A stretch of 64,000 nt of DNA, from positions 682,001 to 746,000 of the forward strand of contig CM038463.1 in the NCBI GenBank assembly GCA_021464415.1, in the 5' to 3' direction. This DNA is from Lonicera japonica (taxonomy: Eukaryota; Streptophyta; Magnoliopsida; Dipsacales; Caprifoliaceae). The notes beneath the pieces are model-generated. The model was not told the origin of the DNA. It worked only from the letters and a program-made list of their open reading frames with translations, and made no database searches. Every line of letters begins with the position of its first letter. Position 1 is the stretch's first letter. The position numbers and the translations under genes are program-made. This document shows, in pieces, positions 36,001-51,000 of this stretch.

Positions 36001-39000
36001 TAGGAAAAAAGTGAGAATTTCACATTTGCAATTTGCGGATGATAGCATTTTCTTTGTTTCCAACAATGATAATTGCATTAAAAATCTGGTGGGGGTCATC
36101 AAGTTATTCTCGTTAGTTTCAGGGCTGAAAGTTAACATGGGTAAGAGTTCAGTTGTCGGATTAAACATTGAAGAAGATAGATTATCGAATATTGCATCTC
36201 AGTTGGGATGTAGCTGTGGCTCTTGGCCCATTAACTATCTCGAGCTCCCATTGGGTTGTAATCCGTCTAGTATCACCTTTTGGAATCCTGTGATTGAGAG
36301 AGTAGCTAAAAGAGTGGAAGGTTGGCACAAAGGGTGCCTATCTAGGGGGGGGGGCAGGTTGGTCTTGTTACAATTAGTTCTAGGTAGCATTCCAATTTAT
36401 TTTCTCTCTCTATTTAGAATCCCTATAAAACCAGCATTAATTATAGAAAAGTTAATGAGAGACTTTTTTTGGGAAGGAAAGGGAGAGGGGAAAGGGATTG
36501 GTGAGTTGGGATGTGGTTTCCAAATCAAAATACAACGGGGGTTTGGGGGTGGGAAACTTGGTGACAAGAAATGAGGCTCTACTTGGAAAATGGTTATGGA
36601 GATTTCCACGTGAAAAAGAATCACTCTGGCACGAAATTATTGAGAGTAAATATGGTCTCCACGCTAACGGGTGGGATGCCAACATTGATGTCAAATGCTT
36701 TCTCCGTTCTCCTTGGAGATCAATTGCAAAAGTATGGAATTCTTTTGTGCACAACATTAGGCTCGTGGTGGGGAAAGGAGATTCAGTTCGATTTTGGAAA
36801 GACACATGGGTTGGGGCTTGTCCTTTGAAAGTGTCTTTCCCCAGAATTTTCCACCTCTCAAATAACCGCAATATGACAATCCATTCCGTTGTTTCTTGGT
36901 CTTCTGCCACTGTATTTTCCTGGGATCTTAGCTTCTTTAGAAACTTCAATGCTAAGGAGTTTTCGGAATATTTATCTTTACTTCACCTTTTACATGACGT
37001 TAGTCTCAACCAAAATATGTCGGACAAAAGGGTCTGGACCGCTCATCATTCTGGGGAGTTTTCATGTAAATCTTTCTTTGACTTCCTTTCATGTCCGCAA
37101 GATAGTGTCCCTTTCCGACATTTTAACTTCATCTGGAAGCGTGGAGTCCCATCCAAGATTAAGGCGTTCGCTTGGCTTGCATTATTGGGTAGAGTGAACA
37201 CGTGTGACTTACTCCAAAAGTGGAGGCCTTGTATGTGTTTATCTCCCTCTTGGTGTGTTCTTTCTAAGAATCATGGAGAGGACATTGATCATATTTTGCT
37301 CCATTGCAAATTTACTCAAGTTCTGTGGAGTAGATTGTTTAGTTTGTGGAGTAGATTGTTTAGTTTGTTTGGCTTAGTGGGTGCTCTTCAGAAGAGTGTT
37401 TGATTATAGATGTAGCTCGAAGTGTGGAGTCATTGATCTTCCTAGTTGGGCTATGCCTTGGCCGATTGTTTCTTGTTTGCTGTGGGTTTTATTTTTAGGG
37501 TTGGTTGTTTTTGTGAATCGGAAACAAAAACGCTTTTATTAATCAAATAAACAAAGCGAAAAGTACATCATTGGTGAACCAGCAGTCCACCAAACCCTTA
37601 AGATACAAATAATCTGCAAAAAATTAACCATCTACAATCAAGACCAAACTCAAAAGAAGCTACATCACTGGAAGCTGCACCCCAATTCGAACAAAGATCA
37701 GAGATGGAGAGATTGCCAAAAAGATTAGAGAGCTAGCCCAAATTGAAGATAACAATTTGATGGCCAAACACTGCATCTTATTGGATTTATCTTCAAATAC
37801 CCTAGAGTTTCTCTCTTGCCAAATACTCCAGATATTGCAAGCAACAACATCTCCACAGCAAATTAGCCTTGTTCTTAACCCCTATGACTGCCATTCCATT
37901 CCATCAAATCATGCATGAATTAGGCAAAGCAGATTATACCAAGTTCCTCCCCCACCTTGTTCCACATGTAGGTAGTATAATTGCAATGCAAGAGAATATG
38001 TCAATGGTTTCTCCTTTTTGTTTACACCCCAAGAAGGGGAAATTGCTAAATTAGGCCTTCTTTTTTGAAGAATATCAAGTGTTTACTCTCTTCCAAGAGG
38101 CCAACCAAGCAAAAACTTTCACCTTCTGAGGGATACCAGTTTTCCAAATAAATTTGTGAGGCACAAAGGTAGGATCCTGAGGAGAGTTGATAAGCAAATG
38201 AAAATAGATTTGGAGCGATTTTTCCCCCACCCAAGATCTAGTATCCAACTCTGTTCTAGCATATTTGAAAGAGACCAAGTTAGCAATACCCAAAATTCCC
38301 CAATTTCTCTATCATAGATCTCCTACGGAATTCTAAATCCCATGAGAAAGTCATGATTGCCAACGAATAATTTGCGACCGAATTGTTTATATTACGAGAG
38401 ATACTTACAACCGAGGGAAAAGAGTGGCAAGAGGAGAATTCCCAACCCATTTGTCTTCCAAAATCTTATTGATTGCCCATGCCCATAGTTTTTTGTCAAT
38501 GCCGTTAGCAATAGCTTTCCAAGGGTTTCTGTGAGTGCCTCTAGTGACTATGTTTGAATCCCATCCATATTCGGGTTTTCCAAGGGTTTCCAAGGGTTTT
38601 TGTGACTTTTTAGCAGTCAGTAGTTGTTCTAATCTCAATGGATTCCTCATCCATCGGGTTTTCCTACTCTTACTTTGTACATTCTCTTGTTTTTGTTGCA
38701 ATAATATCTAGTTTCTTATCAAAAAAAAAAAACAAGATAAGAGGAATTTGGACTTTTGCACCACAAACCACTGACAATATAATAGCAGCAAATTTGAAAG
38801 CAGAAAATTCTAGCAAAAAAATAGTCTGCAACAGTAGTGAGGAACAGGTTTCTGGGAAAAGAATGTCAAATCACGGCAGGCTGTAAAACCCAACAAGGTG
38901 CAAGTCAAAAATCACAAGAACTCATTGATACAACTGGCGGCCTCGTCAGAAAAAGGCAGGACAACTTGAGAAAATTCTAGGTCAGGATTATTCGCTCTAA

Positions 39001-42000
39001 TACCTCGTTGAAAAATGTAATTGGTTCTGTTTACTCAATTGAGCGCCAAAGTTATATATTTATTTAGAAGCAAATGGGTACAATTTTAGGAAACCTGAAT
39101 CAAAGGAAAGACAGATAATATGGCAAGATCTACGTGATCCCATGATTAGGGCATCTTACACATAACACTTAATAAAACTTAACTAACTACTAATAACAAA
39201 TAATTAATGATTTCCAACAACATTAAACTAATAACAAATAATCTGGTCATTTCTCCTTCTTGGTGTACTCTTTGCAAAAAGGGGGGTGAGAGCATCGATC
39301 ATATGTTAGTTCACTGCAGTTTTTCCAGTTATATGTGGAGTAAGGCGAGGGAGGAATTTAGAGTTATTGGAGCCTTGCTTGGATCCAGTGTTCTAAAAAT
39401 CGCGCCTAGGCGCCGCTTAGGCAGAAATCGGGGCTCTCCCGCCTGGCCTAGGGCTAGTCGTTTTGTTTAGGCGCCGGGGTGATTAGGCGCCGATTAGGCG
39501 TCGATTTTTCCGTCCGGGCGCCGATTTCTCCACTAGTTGGCTGAGACGTGGAAGAGAGAAGGAGATTGAGATAGAGAGAGACGGAGATAGATAGAGAGAG
39601 AGAGTATCGTACCTGTGAAGTTGTCGAAGCCAGTGAGAAATCATCGAGGCTGAGATGGGTTGGGGCTGAGAAGTCGTTGACGTTGAGAGCTAGGGTTTAG
39701 GGTTTTTCGATGGTTGCTGCGGAATGGGGGCTAGTTTGTACGGGAAAGAGATGATATATACGGAGTATTAGGTTTGGTTATGTTTTATTAAGTGTTATTA
39801 TTATTTTCACCCCATATATTTTTGTTATTTGTAGTTTCACCCCTATTTACTTTCTTTTTGCTAATTTTAATTATTTAAGTTTTGCTTTTTTGTAATGTAT
39901 GTTTTATTAGTTGGATGTTAGAAAATTAATGTTAATTTGAAAGTATATTATGTTTTGTTAGGATTATGTTATCTAAAATAATATTTTTAATAAAAAATCG
40001 TTTGACCGATTAATCCTCTAGGCGTTAGGCCCCCCCTCGCCGACCTAGGAGCGCCTAGCGATTTTTAGAACATGGCATGATTTATTAGGCTTGGATTGGC
40101 AGTTTAGTGGAAATAAGAAGAAATCAAAATTGTTATGGAGATGATGTTGCTTGGCATTAGCTTGGGGAATTTGGCATGAAAGGAACGCTAGAATATTTGA
40201 AGATAAATATTGCGAAGCCGGTGAAGTATGGTTTAAAATCAAGCAGTTAGCATCTTTTTGGGCCATCTCTTCGAAACTGTTCGGATCTTTATCGGTCTCA
40301 GATTTATGTGGGAATTGGAATGCAGCTATCCTGTAGTAGCCTTGTTTATGGCTTCATCTTTTCATTGTTGTTTGGTTTTTTGTAACGCTTGGTTTTTTGA
40401 AGCCTTTTCATATTTCTTGAGGGGCTTTGGTGGACTACTGGTTCACTAAAGATGTAATCTATGTTGTATTGCTTTAATTAGTTTTTAATAAAAGCGTTTT
40501 GTTTCTGATAAAAAAAAAAGAATCTCTTACTACTGACTTCTTTCTTTACACCACAATTTTTTTTTATCCCCGAGTATTGGTTTTACTTGTGAATTTATAT
40601 TCAAAAGCCTTTTAGTATTTCAACTTTCATGGTCTGTTCTACTTTTGTAGGGAAAAAAAAAAAACTTTAGCCAGATAATACATTATCTTCCTCGCAGGTT
40701 ATCTTCACTTAGCATTGTTTTCTGTTCTAGCTTTTAAGAGGAAAATAAATATTAATCTCATGTGACAATGGGATTTCTTTCTCATCAGATCGTTTGGAAC
40801 TTTATCGTAACTTATCTTTAAAATGAGAATAGTGTGTATTTGATGGAAAAAAAAAATTAAAACTTCCCTATTGCTTGCCACAGGAATTCCAATTGATAAA
40901 GTGGCATTACTAGACCAAGAGACTCGAAATTATGTTGGGACAAAGTTACTTGAACTTACTTTGATGGAGTTGTTTGTCTTCCGTTTCATGCAGGCATGTT
41001 TTCTACTTTATTACTTACTCGCTTTATTTTGTTGGTCAATCTCCTTACTCATTGCCTTGTCCTGATTTGAATCTTCCTTAAGGAGGTTTTATTTCATTCA
41101 TCGATTTGATGTTAACATTAGAAATGACTAACGAGCTAGCAGTGAAATTTGGAGTTGGTAGTTCTAAGTGTTTCATATTAGTTGCTGAATTTTTTCTAGG
41201 ATGCTGTTCAAAGTTCTAAAATTTGGCTCAAAAATTCTACCTCTCTAATCTGCAGCTTCTGAATATGTCGATGCTTAATGCAGTTCTTGATCAAAAAGGA
41301 GAAAGTAGAAAATAAAACCTGTAGCTGACATGACCTCTCTCTATTTTTATTGCTTCTAACCTCACTTGGGTACACATTCGCTTGTTGATCGATGGTTATG
41401 CATAATATATGGCGCACGTGTAGGGCACTGCCAACCAGTGGTTTAAATTGGATTCTTTTGTTGATTAAGGAGAAAATGTTTAATGCAACTCTTGGAATAA
41501 AGAAAGATATGTCATGAGGTGAAATGAATAGGTTAGAACTCACATTTGATTAGAACGTAATGTTAGAGTTTTTGAGGATAGAAACACAGAAGCAGCAGAC
41601 ATATGGTGTAAAGCAAAATTTGCAGCTTCTCTATGGGCTTTTTCTTCTAAGCACTTTGGGAATTTGTCAATCTCAGATATTTACTTTAATTGGGCAGCAG
41701 CAGTGAGCTAGGATTCAGGGTTTCTCTTCCTAGTTGATGTTTTTGTTTAGTGCGTGTATATTTAGCAGCTTCAAAGGTTTTGCGTTTTTTAATTTCTGCT
41801 CTTTCTTTTTAGTGTTTGATAGTCTGTTGTAGTTGTTTTGATTGATCCTCTGGATCATTGTTTTTGTACCTTTTTCCAATTTATGTTATTAAAATGGGTT
41901 TGTTTCTGATTTAAAAAAAATCCGTAAAATATAATTAGAATATTTTTTAGGTTTGCAAAGCTGCCCCGACCTCCTCCTTTAGAGGTTGAGAGCTTGGTTA

Positions 42001-45000
42001 ATGGTGACATTTGCCTTTCCTGCACCTAACCTTATGAGCAGGATACCAAAAAGTTCGTTAAGGAAAATTACATGGAATATATGAAGAAACAAACAAGTCA
42101 TTACAAAGGCTATAATGGCAATCCTTTAACATGCAAAATGGGCCAACTTTGCTCTGTAATGATCATTTATCATGTAATTGTCATTCTTTTTCTTCCACAA
42201 CAATATCCCATCAAAGTTTGAAACTAGAAAGTGAACAATTTATGTTATAAAAAGTTGTAAGGAAACAATGGTCGAGGGTTAAGATCAAGAAACTAAAGGA
42301 AAGAGTTATAAAGAGTTAATATAACAGTTTGTGTGATCATTAAGACCCAATTCACAAGGAAATGGGCTTTGTCAGGCGAAGCAATGAGAGACTTCCTGTG
42401 GGATGGGTGCAATAATAATAGAAAAGATCATTTAATAAATTGGGATATAGTGTCTAAAGCAAAAAATAAAGGGGGTTGGGCATTGGTAATTTGGTGAATC
42501 GAAATAAAGCTTTGTTGGGAAAATGGTTGTGGAGGTTCCCCCGTAGTCAAAATTCCCTATGGTATTCCATCATTAGAAGCAAATATGGATTAAGCGACAG
42601 TGGGTGGGACTCCAAAGTTGTGAGTAGTGGGACTTATAGAAACCCTTGGAAATATATTTCTCATGGTCTTGAATCATTCTTGGAGCACACAAAACTTGAA
42701 GTGGGTGGGGGTTCCACAGTTAGATTTTGGGAGGATAAATGGAGGGGTGAGACAACCTTTGATTCTTTGTTTCCGCGTTTGTATAGACTCTCCGTGAACA
42801 AAGGAGATTCCATTGCTTCTTTAGCCTCTTTAAATTCGAACTGTATTGTGTCTTGGAATTTATCTTTTTCTAGAAACTTGAATGAGAGAGAGTTGAGGAA
42901 TCTTTCTTTGTTGAGAGTCATTGAGGGTGTTAGATTGTCTCCAGGGAGTATGGACTATAGGCGATGGTTGTTGAAAGGGGAGGTTTCTCTTGCTCTTCTT
43001 TTTACAAATCTCTTATCGATTCTCCAACGCATCCACAATTTGCTCCTTCAAAAGTCATTTGGGCAGCTGGTATTCCCACAAAAGTGAAGGTGTTCTCTTG
43101 GTTAGTTGCTCACGAGGGTTAATACCTATGATCTGTTGCAAAAGAGAAGACCGAATTGTTGCCTCTCCCCATCTTGGTGTGTACTGTGCAAGAGCGATGC
43201 AGAATCTTTGAACCACTTGTTGTTACATTGCCCTTATTCATATTTCATATGGAACAAAGCTTGTGCAGAATTTGGGTTTAGTTGGGCCATTCAAAAATGG
43301 CGCGAGTCTTCTTATTTGTGTGATCATTAAGACCCAAATCACAAGACATCAAGAACATTTGGAGAGCTTGGACTCTTGAATAGTGTTCCATTGTATTATA
43401 TTTGGGTTCTGTTCTAAGGGTGCATTGTTGGCTATGGGTTTTGGCAGGATTATATTTCTTTTATTTTCTTTTTGTGGGTTATATGTTTGGTTGGTGGACT
43501 CCTTGTCCCCTCTATATTTGTACTTTTAATCTTTATTATGAATGGAATCTTGTTTCTTATCAAAAAAAAATGCTCCCCTATGGTTAAGGGCTAACACATT
43601 GTATAGTGTCATGAACTGTTCAGTAGTATTTTACCTACAAAAACCTTGCAGTTAGATCACAATGCAATAAACATTTGATTGATGGTTGTAATCTTAAGCT
43701 TTGCAGTGGTTTTATCTAGTGTAGCGAAACTTTTAATTTGAAGCAGATCATATCTGGAGCAAACAGATAATTTTTTGGAGAAGACGGTTTTGCGAACAGA
43801 TAAATTTCTCTTAATTTTTTATTTTTTTTGAGTCAATTATTAACCATGGATCTTGCTTGATATATCTCAACAAGTAGTCCAGAACCATTTTATGAGAAAC
43901 AAGCGTGTGGGAGGAGAATTATTATATCCTAAAAAAAGGAAGTGGAGGAATATTAAGGAAATGGTCAATGCACAGGGTAAATAGTTGATTTTGTGAATGT
44001 TTACTAGTGCCTTTTTGGCAGTGACTGTTTTTTACCCTGTGCCTCCATGGCACTGATTCTAGTGCTGGAACCTGCTTCTTCACTCTTACTCTCCTTGAAT
44101 TTTTTGTATTTTTGGAACCTTGTGCACTCAGTGTGTTCATAAAATATTCATCTGTCTTGGTGAAAAAACTGTCTTTATGGGCCTTTAATTTGGTGGGAAA
44201 TACATGTTTTATATATATATATATATTTCCAAATGAAGAGTACAAATTTAGCTTGAGTTAATAAGAGCGTTTTATAGTGAGAACCATCACATGCATAAGA
44301 CGGTGCATGTGGGAGATGATGTGAGGGTAATGAGAAGCTAAAGTTGCCAAACAAGAGGCATTCAGGTCTTGATAAAGTTGTTTGTATCCGGAATTAATCG
44401 GAGTACCCACTCTTGTCACTATCCTATTGCATTAACTATGGCTAGTTCTACAATTATTAGAGACTTGGTGAAATGTACCTAGGACACATGTATTCTGATA
44501 GGAAGACTGGTTCTATCCCAAAGCCAAACATGATCTGTTGCACTAGAGCTGATATGCACTAATTTAAGAAAGGAGGCACTTCACTAATCTAGCATCTACT
44601 TAGGAAAGAAGTCATTGCTACCCCAAGCAGCAAGGTGAACCAACTTCTTAACAGGAAGGAATGTAAAGATATTTGATGGTAGTTGTGCATGTCTATGCTG
44701 TTAGGCCAGCACCCTGAGACATGGAATCATTGTTGTCTAGGCCATATTTGCTTAGGCTTCCCAGGTAGCTTGCATCCCGCTAGTGTCAAAAACGGCCACT
44801 TGTAGCAATCATGTTTTGATGATTCAAAAACATATTAAAAGAGAATATTTTTTTATTTTTTTATAGTATTCAAGAAATCAACACGTGAAGATAAATTTCC
44901 AACCAATTTTAGGGTAAACTTCGATTCACATGGTGGTGATATACCTTCACCAAGGTTGTTTCGGATATTGGACTCCGGGGGCAGGCAATTTAATGGTCAG

Positions 45001-48000
45001 CAAAATATGGTTTTGGATGATTCAAGTATTGTCACGTCCTGGTCTAGCCCACTAAGATATTGTCCACTTTTGGTCCAAGCCTGCATGGTTTTGCTTTCCC
45101 TCAAAAGGCCTCTTACTAGGAAGGATTCAAGACCGCACATATATAGCACATTGGCGTACCTCGCATGCCAGCATCCACTGTAACCACACCAGGGCATGTA
45201 TAGCATGAAAAACTAAGAACGCGTGCGGAGTGTTTTAACCTAGGTATATTATTCTCTGATTTATAAGCAAAACCACTTTAATTAATATAATAGAAATAAA
45301 CATAATTGTCTACCAATTTTAATTTATAAAGTTTGTTTAATCCTGTCTAGCATGCATCAAGTAAAACAATCAATCACAGATAATCGAGATAAGATATAAC
45401 TTGGTATCCCTGCAGTGCAAGACTAATCCTCAACAAATAATTCCACTATTATAATCACAAGAGGTACAAACTCAATTAATCACTAACCGACTTAAATGCA
45501 CAATTCTTGAATCACTCAAGAACAACTCTAGCAATAACCTCTAGTGCAGCAGCTTCCTCCTCGAATTTCTTGATTAGGAACACAGCGTATCCCATGCCTC
45601 AGACTCGCTCCGATCTCTTTAACAGCCTCGCGCTTCGATGACGGGTTTTGGGATCTTTGTTCTTGGAGTAGAACAGTTAATTTGGCATGAAGATTGATTC
45701 AAAACCCTAGTTGGTGTGATGTGAAAATTGCTCTTTGGAAAGTATAAATTTTGATATTAAAAGAGCGTGTATTGATATAAAACCCTAATCAAAAATTCAG
45801 TAACACTTTCGCTTTTAGGTCTAATAAGTCAAAGCTTCTCTCTCTAGAAGATGAAAAGTCTTCTTCCTTTCCACCATCCCTAACCTTCGTTTATCATCAT
45901 CTTCTCCATTTCCAATTTCTTTCGTCAATCATCATCTATTTTTTCTTCTATTTCCGATCTCTTTCATCACCATTCTTTCCTTCATCCATAAACGATCATC
46001 TCTCTTTTTTTATGTTTAGTTGCTTCGTCTATCATCTCAGTCCATTTGCAAATATTCTTCTCAGCCTAGATTTTCCCATTAAAAACCATTAGAAACTGAG
46101 TAGGAGTAAAGAAGATGAAGAGTCAGTACCTCCGTCCAGTTATAATTAGATATCATTTCAACGTTAATGGTAAAGATAAGATGGAGCAAATGAGTGACAG
46201 GGATTATGTTAGGCTTCCTTTCAGAATACCAAGAGTCGTCGATCATCCTCTTCGTAAACAAGCAATGGTGAATAGAGATAGAAGCAGAGCAGTTTATGTA
46301 GGGCTTCATAAGGGGGTTCTAACAGTCAGATTGGAGTTCAAGGAGTTTAGGTTCCAAGTGACAGAGCATGGTTCCATGGTTTCTATAACAGAGATCACCA
46401 GAAGCAAATCATATAGGATCATTATTGATTTTAAGGTAGCAGAATGGTCCAGTAGAGAACTGAAGAAGGCTGCTGGAGGAGTGGAAAGTAGTCGTTTCTC
46501 AAGTAAGTATCAGTTACCGGGTATAATATGGTTATTGCAAAGATATAGTAATGAGAAGGGGATTTTTATGAGTTTGTTAGAAATCAGGGGAGGCATTGTT
46601 AGCAGAGAGGTGGTTATTTCGGCTTGTAAAAATGGAGAAGGTTGGTTGAAGGTGGCAGAGGGGTTACTCGAAATCATTTATAGACCTGGGAATATGCAAG
46701 TAAATAACAGAGCAGTAGGTTGTTATGCTGGAAGGAAAACTAAACAGAGTACACAGACGAGAAAACAAACATACACAGTTGGGACGAGATTGGACGGACA
46801 GGTTTCTTACGCTAAGATTGTGAAAAGAAATAATATAGCTTTGTTCTTCGAAAAACAAAGTATGGGCAGGGATGAAGGCAAAGAGTCAATCTTAAAATCG
46901 TATGGTACATTTGATTGGGACAAGGTAATAGTTTGTACAAGGGAAAGTCTTTGGCATGATTGGGCCAGTATTCAAGAGGCGATCAACAGACAGTTCAAAG
47001 AGGCAATTAGAATGCAACCTTTTCAACCGGACAAAGCAGTCATTCAATGAAAATCCGAAGAAAGTGCCCTGAAGCTAGGAAGAAGTAAGAGGGTTCTGTT
47101 TTTTGAAGGTCGAGCAGTTTGTTTACAAGCTTGGGATCAAAACAAGGTAATGTTCAATCGTAAGCTTGCATTTACTGGTGGTTGGATTGAATTTACAGAT
47201 TTACCGTTAAATTGGTGGAGAAGAGAAGTGTTTGAGAAAATCGGGAATCAATGCGGGGGATTGTTAACAATTGACAAGAGTACAGTAAGTATGTCTAGAC
47301 TATTTGCTCCTAGAATAAAAGTTAGTGGTAACAGTAGTGGGTTTATTCCGGCAGAGATTGATTTGGTAGGGAAAGGGGAGGAGAAATGCACAATACGGTT
47401 GAGGGTGTTGAGTAAATTAAATTTGAAGAACAGGGGTAAGTTCAATAAAATTTCGGAATTGGGGGTTTTTGATCGTTTTATTATTGGTGTTGTTGATTTT
47501 AATGGAGGTCAAGGCAGGGATCAAGTTCCGAATGCATGTGAAATGGGTGATGTTAGTTATAAAAATGAGGTTATTAATGAGATGGGAATTATTGAGTTGC
47601 ATAGGAGAGAGAATGAGAGTGCTGGTATCAATGAAGGTACAAATATTCTTCAAGAAGGGAGAGGAAAAGTGAGAGAATTTATTGGGGAAGGCAGTAACTG
47701 TGGAACTACAGTAAACGAGAAGGAGGGGGTGGCCGGGTTTGCAGAAGATATGGAGTGAGAATATTGGGGGAAAGGAAAAATGAAAGAGGGTGTTAGAGTG
47801 TTTAATGATGGTGGGTCAAGTCATTTAAATTTGTTAGATCCTAGAATGGTAGAAATAGAGGGTGAGACGGGGTTCACTGTAGAAGAAGAAGGGAAAAGGG
47901 TTGAGCTGGAGAGTGGGTCGGACGAAATTTTTGAGATAGAGGATTTTCTAGTGGCCGAGTAAGCTTAAGGGGTGGAGAAAAAAAAACAGCCTTTTTAAAT

Positions 48001-51000
48001 TTAAATGGACAGCTCAAAAACCATTACAATATTACAGAAGACGTAAAAAGCAAAAGGTGTCTCTTAAATTTAATGATAAAGGGGAAGAAGATTACGAAGG
48101 TGAAGTAATGATGAAGTGGGAGAAATATTTTAAGGAGAATGAAGAGAGAGGGCATAATAACGTTAGAGAGCTTGAGGAGGAATCGGTGTTTGGTGACGAG
48201 ACTATTGTGCAATCAAATTTTGAACACAACCAATTTATGATAGATAATAGAGAGAGTGATGGTGAAGGTTCTTTTGTGGATAGCAGTTCAAATGAGGAGG
48301 GTTTGAAGACTCATAATTTTATTCATAATTTTTATGGAGGTGATGATTGGTTAGCTAGATTTTTCTTCGACAAGGAAGCAGATTCATATGTTGGCGTGAA
48401 TAATGTTGACAGTGAAAGACGGTATGCAAGAAGGGAGGGGAAGTAGTTGGTTTTACAAGGGTTAAATGAGGGCAGTCCAGCTGCTTCAATTTCATACAGG
48501 TTTGGGAATAGTAATGGAGCGTTTTTTACAATCTATAGAGGAGGATACGGGGCTGAGATTTTGGCCAATAAATTAACTATGTCTGTGTTTTATGAGAAGG
48601 TCGTTAGGAGAAGAAACGAGGTTGACAACCTTGCAAAGATTCAAACAATTATGGGATCAAAGAGATAGGACAGCAATAAGAATAAGATGCGGGTTAGCAG
48701 CAATATTGTACAAGTGGGGAAGGAGAATGTAGTAGAGAATGGGGTAACAAATGCAATTCGTGTAATGGTGGACAAGGATGAAAACAGCAACAGAAGGGCA
48801 GATGATGAGAAAGTTCAAGATGCAACCGAAAATCAGTTAGTAGTGGCAGAAGGGTGGACTGGATTGAATAAGAAAGAGTGAAAAATTTGATCGATTGCTG
48901 GATAGGATGGGACTCAAAATGACTCAAGTGGATTCCAAAGGGAAGAGGGGTGAAAGGAAAAGGATAAGGTCGGCTAAAAAGAGGGTGCGAGAGTTGCGCA
49001 ATCTAGAATGTAAAGTTAACTATAACGAAGGCAGCAGTTATAGTTCAGTGAGGAGGGGCGAAAGGGGTTCTCAATGAAGATAGTATCATGGAATGTGAGA
49101 GGGTTAGGGGGGAGGGAGAAAACAAGATGTATTAAGGAGGTAGTAATGAAGGAAAAGCCAGATATAATTATATTGCAAGAAACGAAAAAGGTAGAAATTT
49201 CTTGGGAAGTTATAGGGGCGGTGTAAGGGGTTAGATATAAGGATTGGGTTTTCATTCCAGCAGAGGGAAGGTCGGGGGTGTTGATAATATGGGATGTAAG
49301 GGTGGTGTCATGTGAAGAGTGGGAAGTTTCTCGTTGTCGGTTAAACTAAAACCAAAACAAGGGGAATGCTGGTGGCTGTCGGGGATTTATGGTCCATGTA
49401 GGCACAGAGATAGAAAAGAATTTTGGGAGGAGTTGGCTAGTCTTTATGGGTTATGCGGGAACAGATGGTGTTTAGGTGGAGGTTTCAATATTATTAGATA
49501 CCCGTGGGAGAAAAAAGGTGGCGAGAATGGCCGATGGACAAAAAGCATGAAAAGATTTGATACCTTCATCAAAATTCAGGATTGTGTGATCCGGGTATTA
49601 ATAATGCAAATTTTACTTGGTCAAATGGGAGAATTCACTCGAGGTTGGATAGATTTTTATTTTCGATGGATTGGGAGGAGTTTGAGGTAGCTAGACAAGA
49701 AGCGCTCATTCGAGTTGTATCAAACCATTTTCCGTTGGCTTTAAACACAAGTGCTTTTCGATGGGGTCCAACTCCATTTCGATTCGAAAATATGTGGCTA
49801 AATCGTAGAGAGTTCTTGGGAATTTTCAAAGAATGGTGGGGTGAAAGCACGGTTGAAGGGTGGGAAGGGTACAAATTCATGCAGAAATTGGAGCTAGTGA
49901 AACAAAATGTTAAAAAATGGAATTCGAAGGTATTCGGTGACGTTAGGGTGAAAAAGGGGCAGATATTGCGTAAAATTCAAGAAATTGATGAAGAAGAAAT
50001 TAGGGGTTCTTCGGGTGAAGATAAAATAGGGAAGAGGAGGAGTTTAAATGAGGAGATGGAAGAACTTATTTTGAATGAAGAAATCTCTTGGAACCAAAAG
50101 GCGAGAGTTAAAGTGGTAGTTGAATGGGATGCTAATTCTAGCTTATTCCATCGGGTTATTAATCAAAGAAAAGTGAACAAATTCATAAGTAAGATGGAGA
50201 GGGAGGACAGTTCGATGGTGTTGGAAGAATCCGAAATTGAGAGCGAGTTAGTGGAGTATTTTAAGAGGCTTTACACAAAAAAGGAAAGATCTCACGTGGG
50301 TTTTGAGGGTTTGGAGTGGAACCCGATTAGTGTCGAGAGCAAGGAGTGGCTTGAAAGGCCATTTGAGGAGGAAGAGGTTAAGGCAGCTATTGATTCGTGT
50401 GACAGTAACAAGTCGCCGAGACCGGATGGGTACGCTTTGGAGGTATTCAAGAAATGATGGGAGATTATTAAAGAGGATTTAATGAAGGCATTGAGGGAAT
50501 TCTTTGACAGTGGGGTGGTGAATGCGCGCACTAATGCTACGTTCATATGCCTTATTCCGAAGAAAATCGCTTCCTTCAAACTTAAAGATTTTAGACCTAT
50601 TAGCCTAGTTATTAGTCTTTACAAAATATTGGCTAAAATCTTATTTTTAAGGTTGAGGGATGTATTGGGTGAGACGGTAGGAGTTGCTCAAGGGGCCTTT
50701 GTTAAGGGGAGACAAATTCTTGATTTGGCTCTCATCGCTAATGAAGGTGTTGAGGAGTATAGGGAAAGAAAAAAGGGAGGAGTGGTGTTGAAGATTGATT
50801 TTGAAAAGGCTTACGATCACATTGAGTGGGATTTTTTGGATCATGTGTTGGAGAATTAGGGGTTTGGGAGTAGGTGGAGGAGATGGATAAAAGGGTGCTT
50901 CTCGTCGGTAAATTTTTCGGTGTTGATGAATGGGAAACCAAGGGGGTTCTTTAAGGAGTCAAGGGGTCTACGGCAAGGGGATCCTCTCTCTCCTTTTCTT

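Larger units (their letters stand above)
29500..38731 (+). mobile_element. LINE-4, two-ORF L1-type LINE (contains Copia-3 and LINE-5)
   Basis: Plus-strand LINE with an ORF1 region (29706 to about 31490), an ORF2 region (34100-37403), 3' UTR, and a poly(A) run at 38718-38731 after TAGTTTCTTATC. Copia-3 (31492-34062) sits at the ORF1/ORF2 border, and LINE-5 (37519-38595) lies in the 3' UTR. The endonuclease N-terminus is missing, so there was also a deletion near the Copia-3 site. The 5' boundary is approximate, and no target duplication was found. Confidence 0.78.

Noticed and set aside
37509..38605. LINE-5 and LINE-4 tail as one element
   Set aside because: The strands differ and a 10-bp GTTTTTGTGA duplication separates them, so LINE-5 is nested.
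39386..40075. 8-bp target duplication CTTGGATC/CTTGGATT for hAT-2
   Set aside because: The right copy lies about 20 bp away within normal LINE-6 coding sequence, so it is coincidence.
40994..40999. GT at 40998 as the exon 6 donor
   Set aside because: It adds 4 nt and shifts the frame into exon 7, destroying the conserved catalytic loop.
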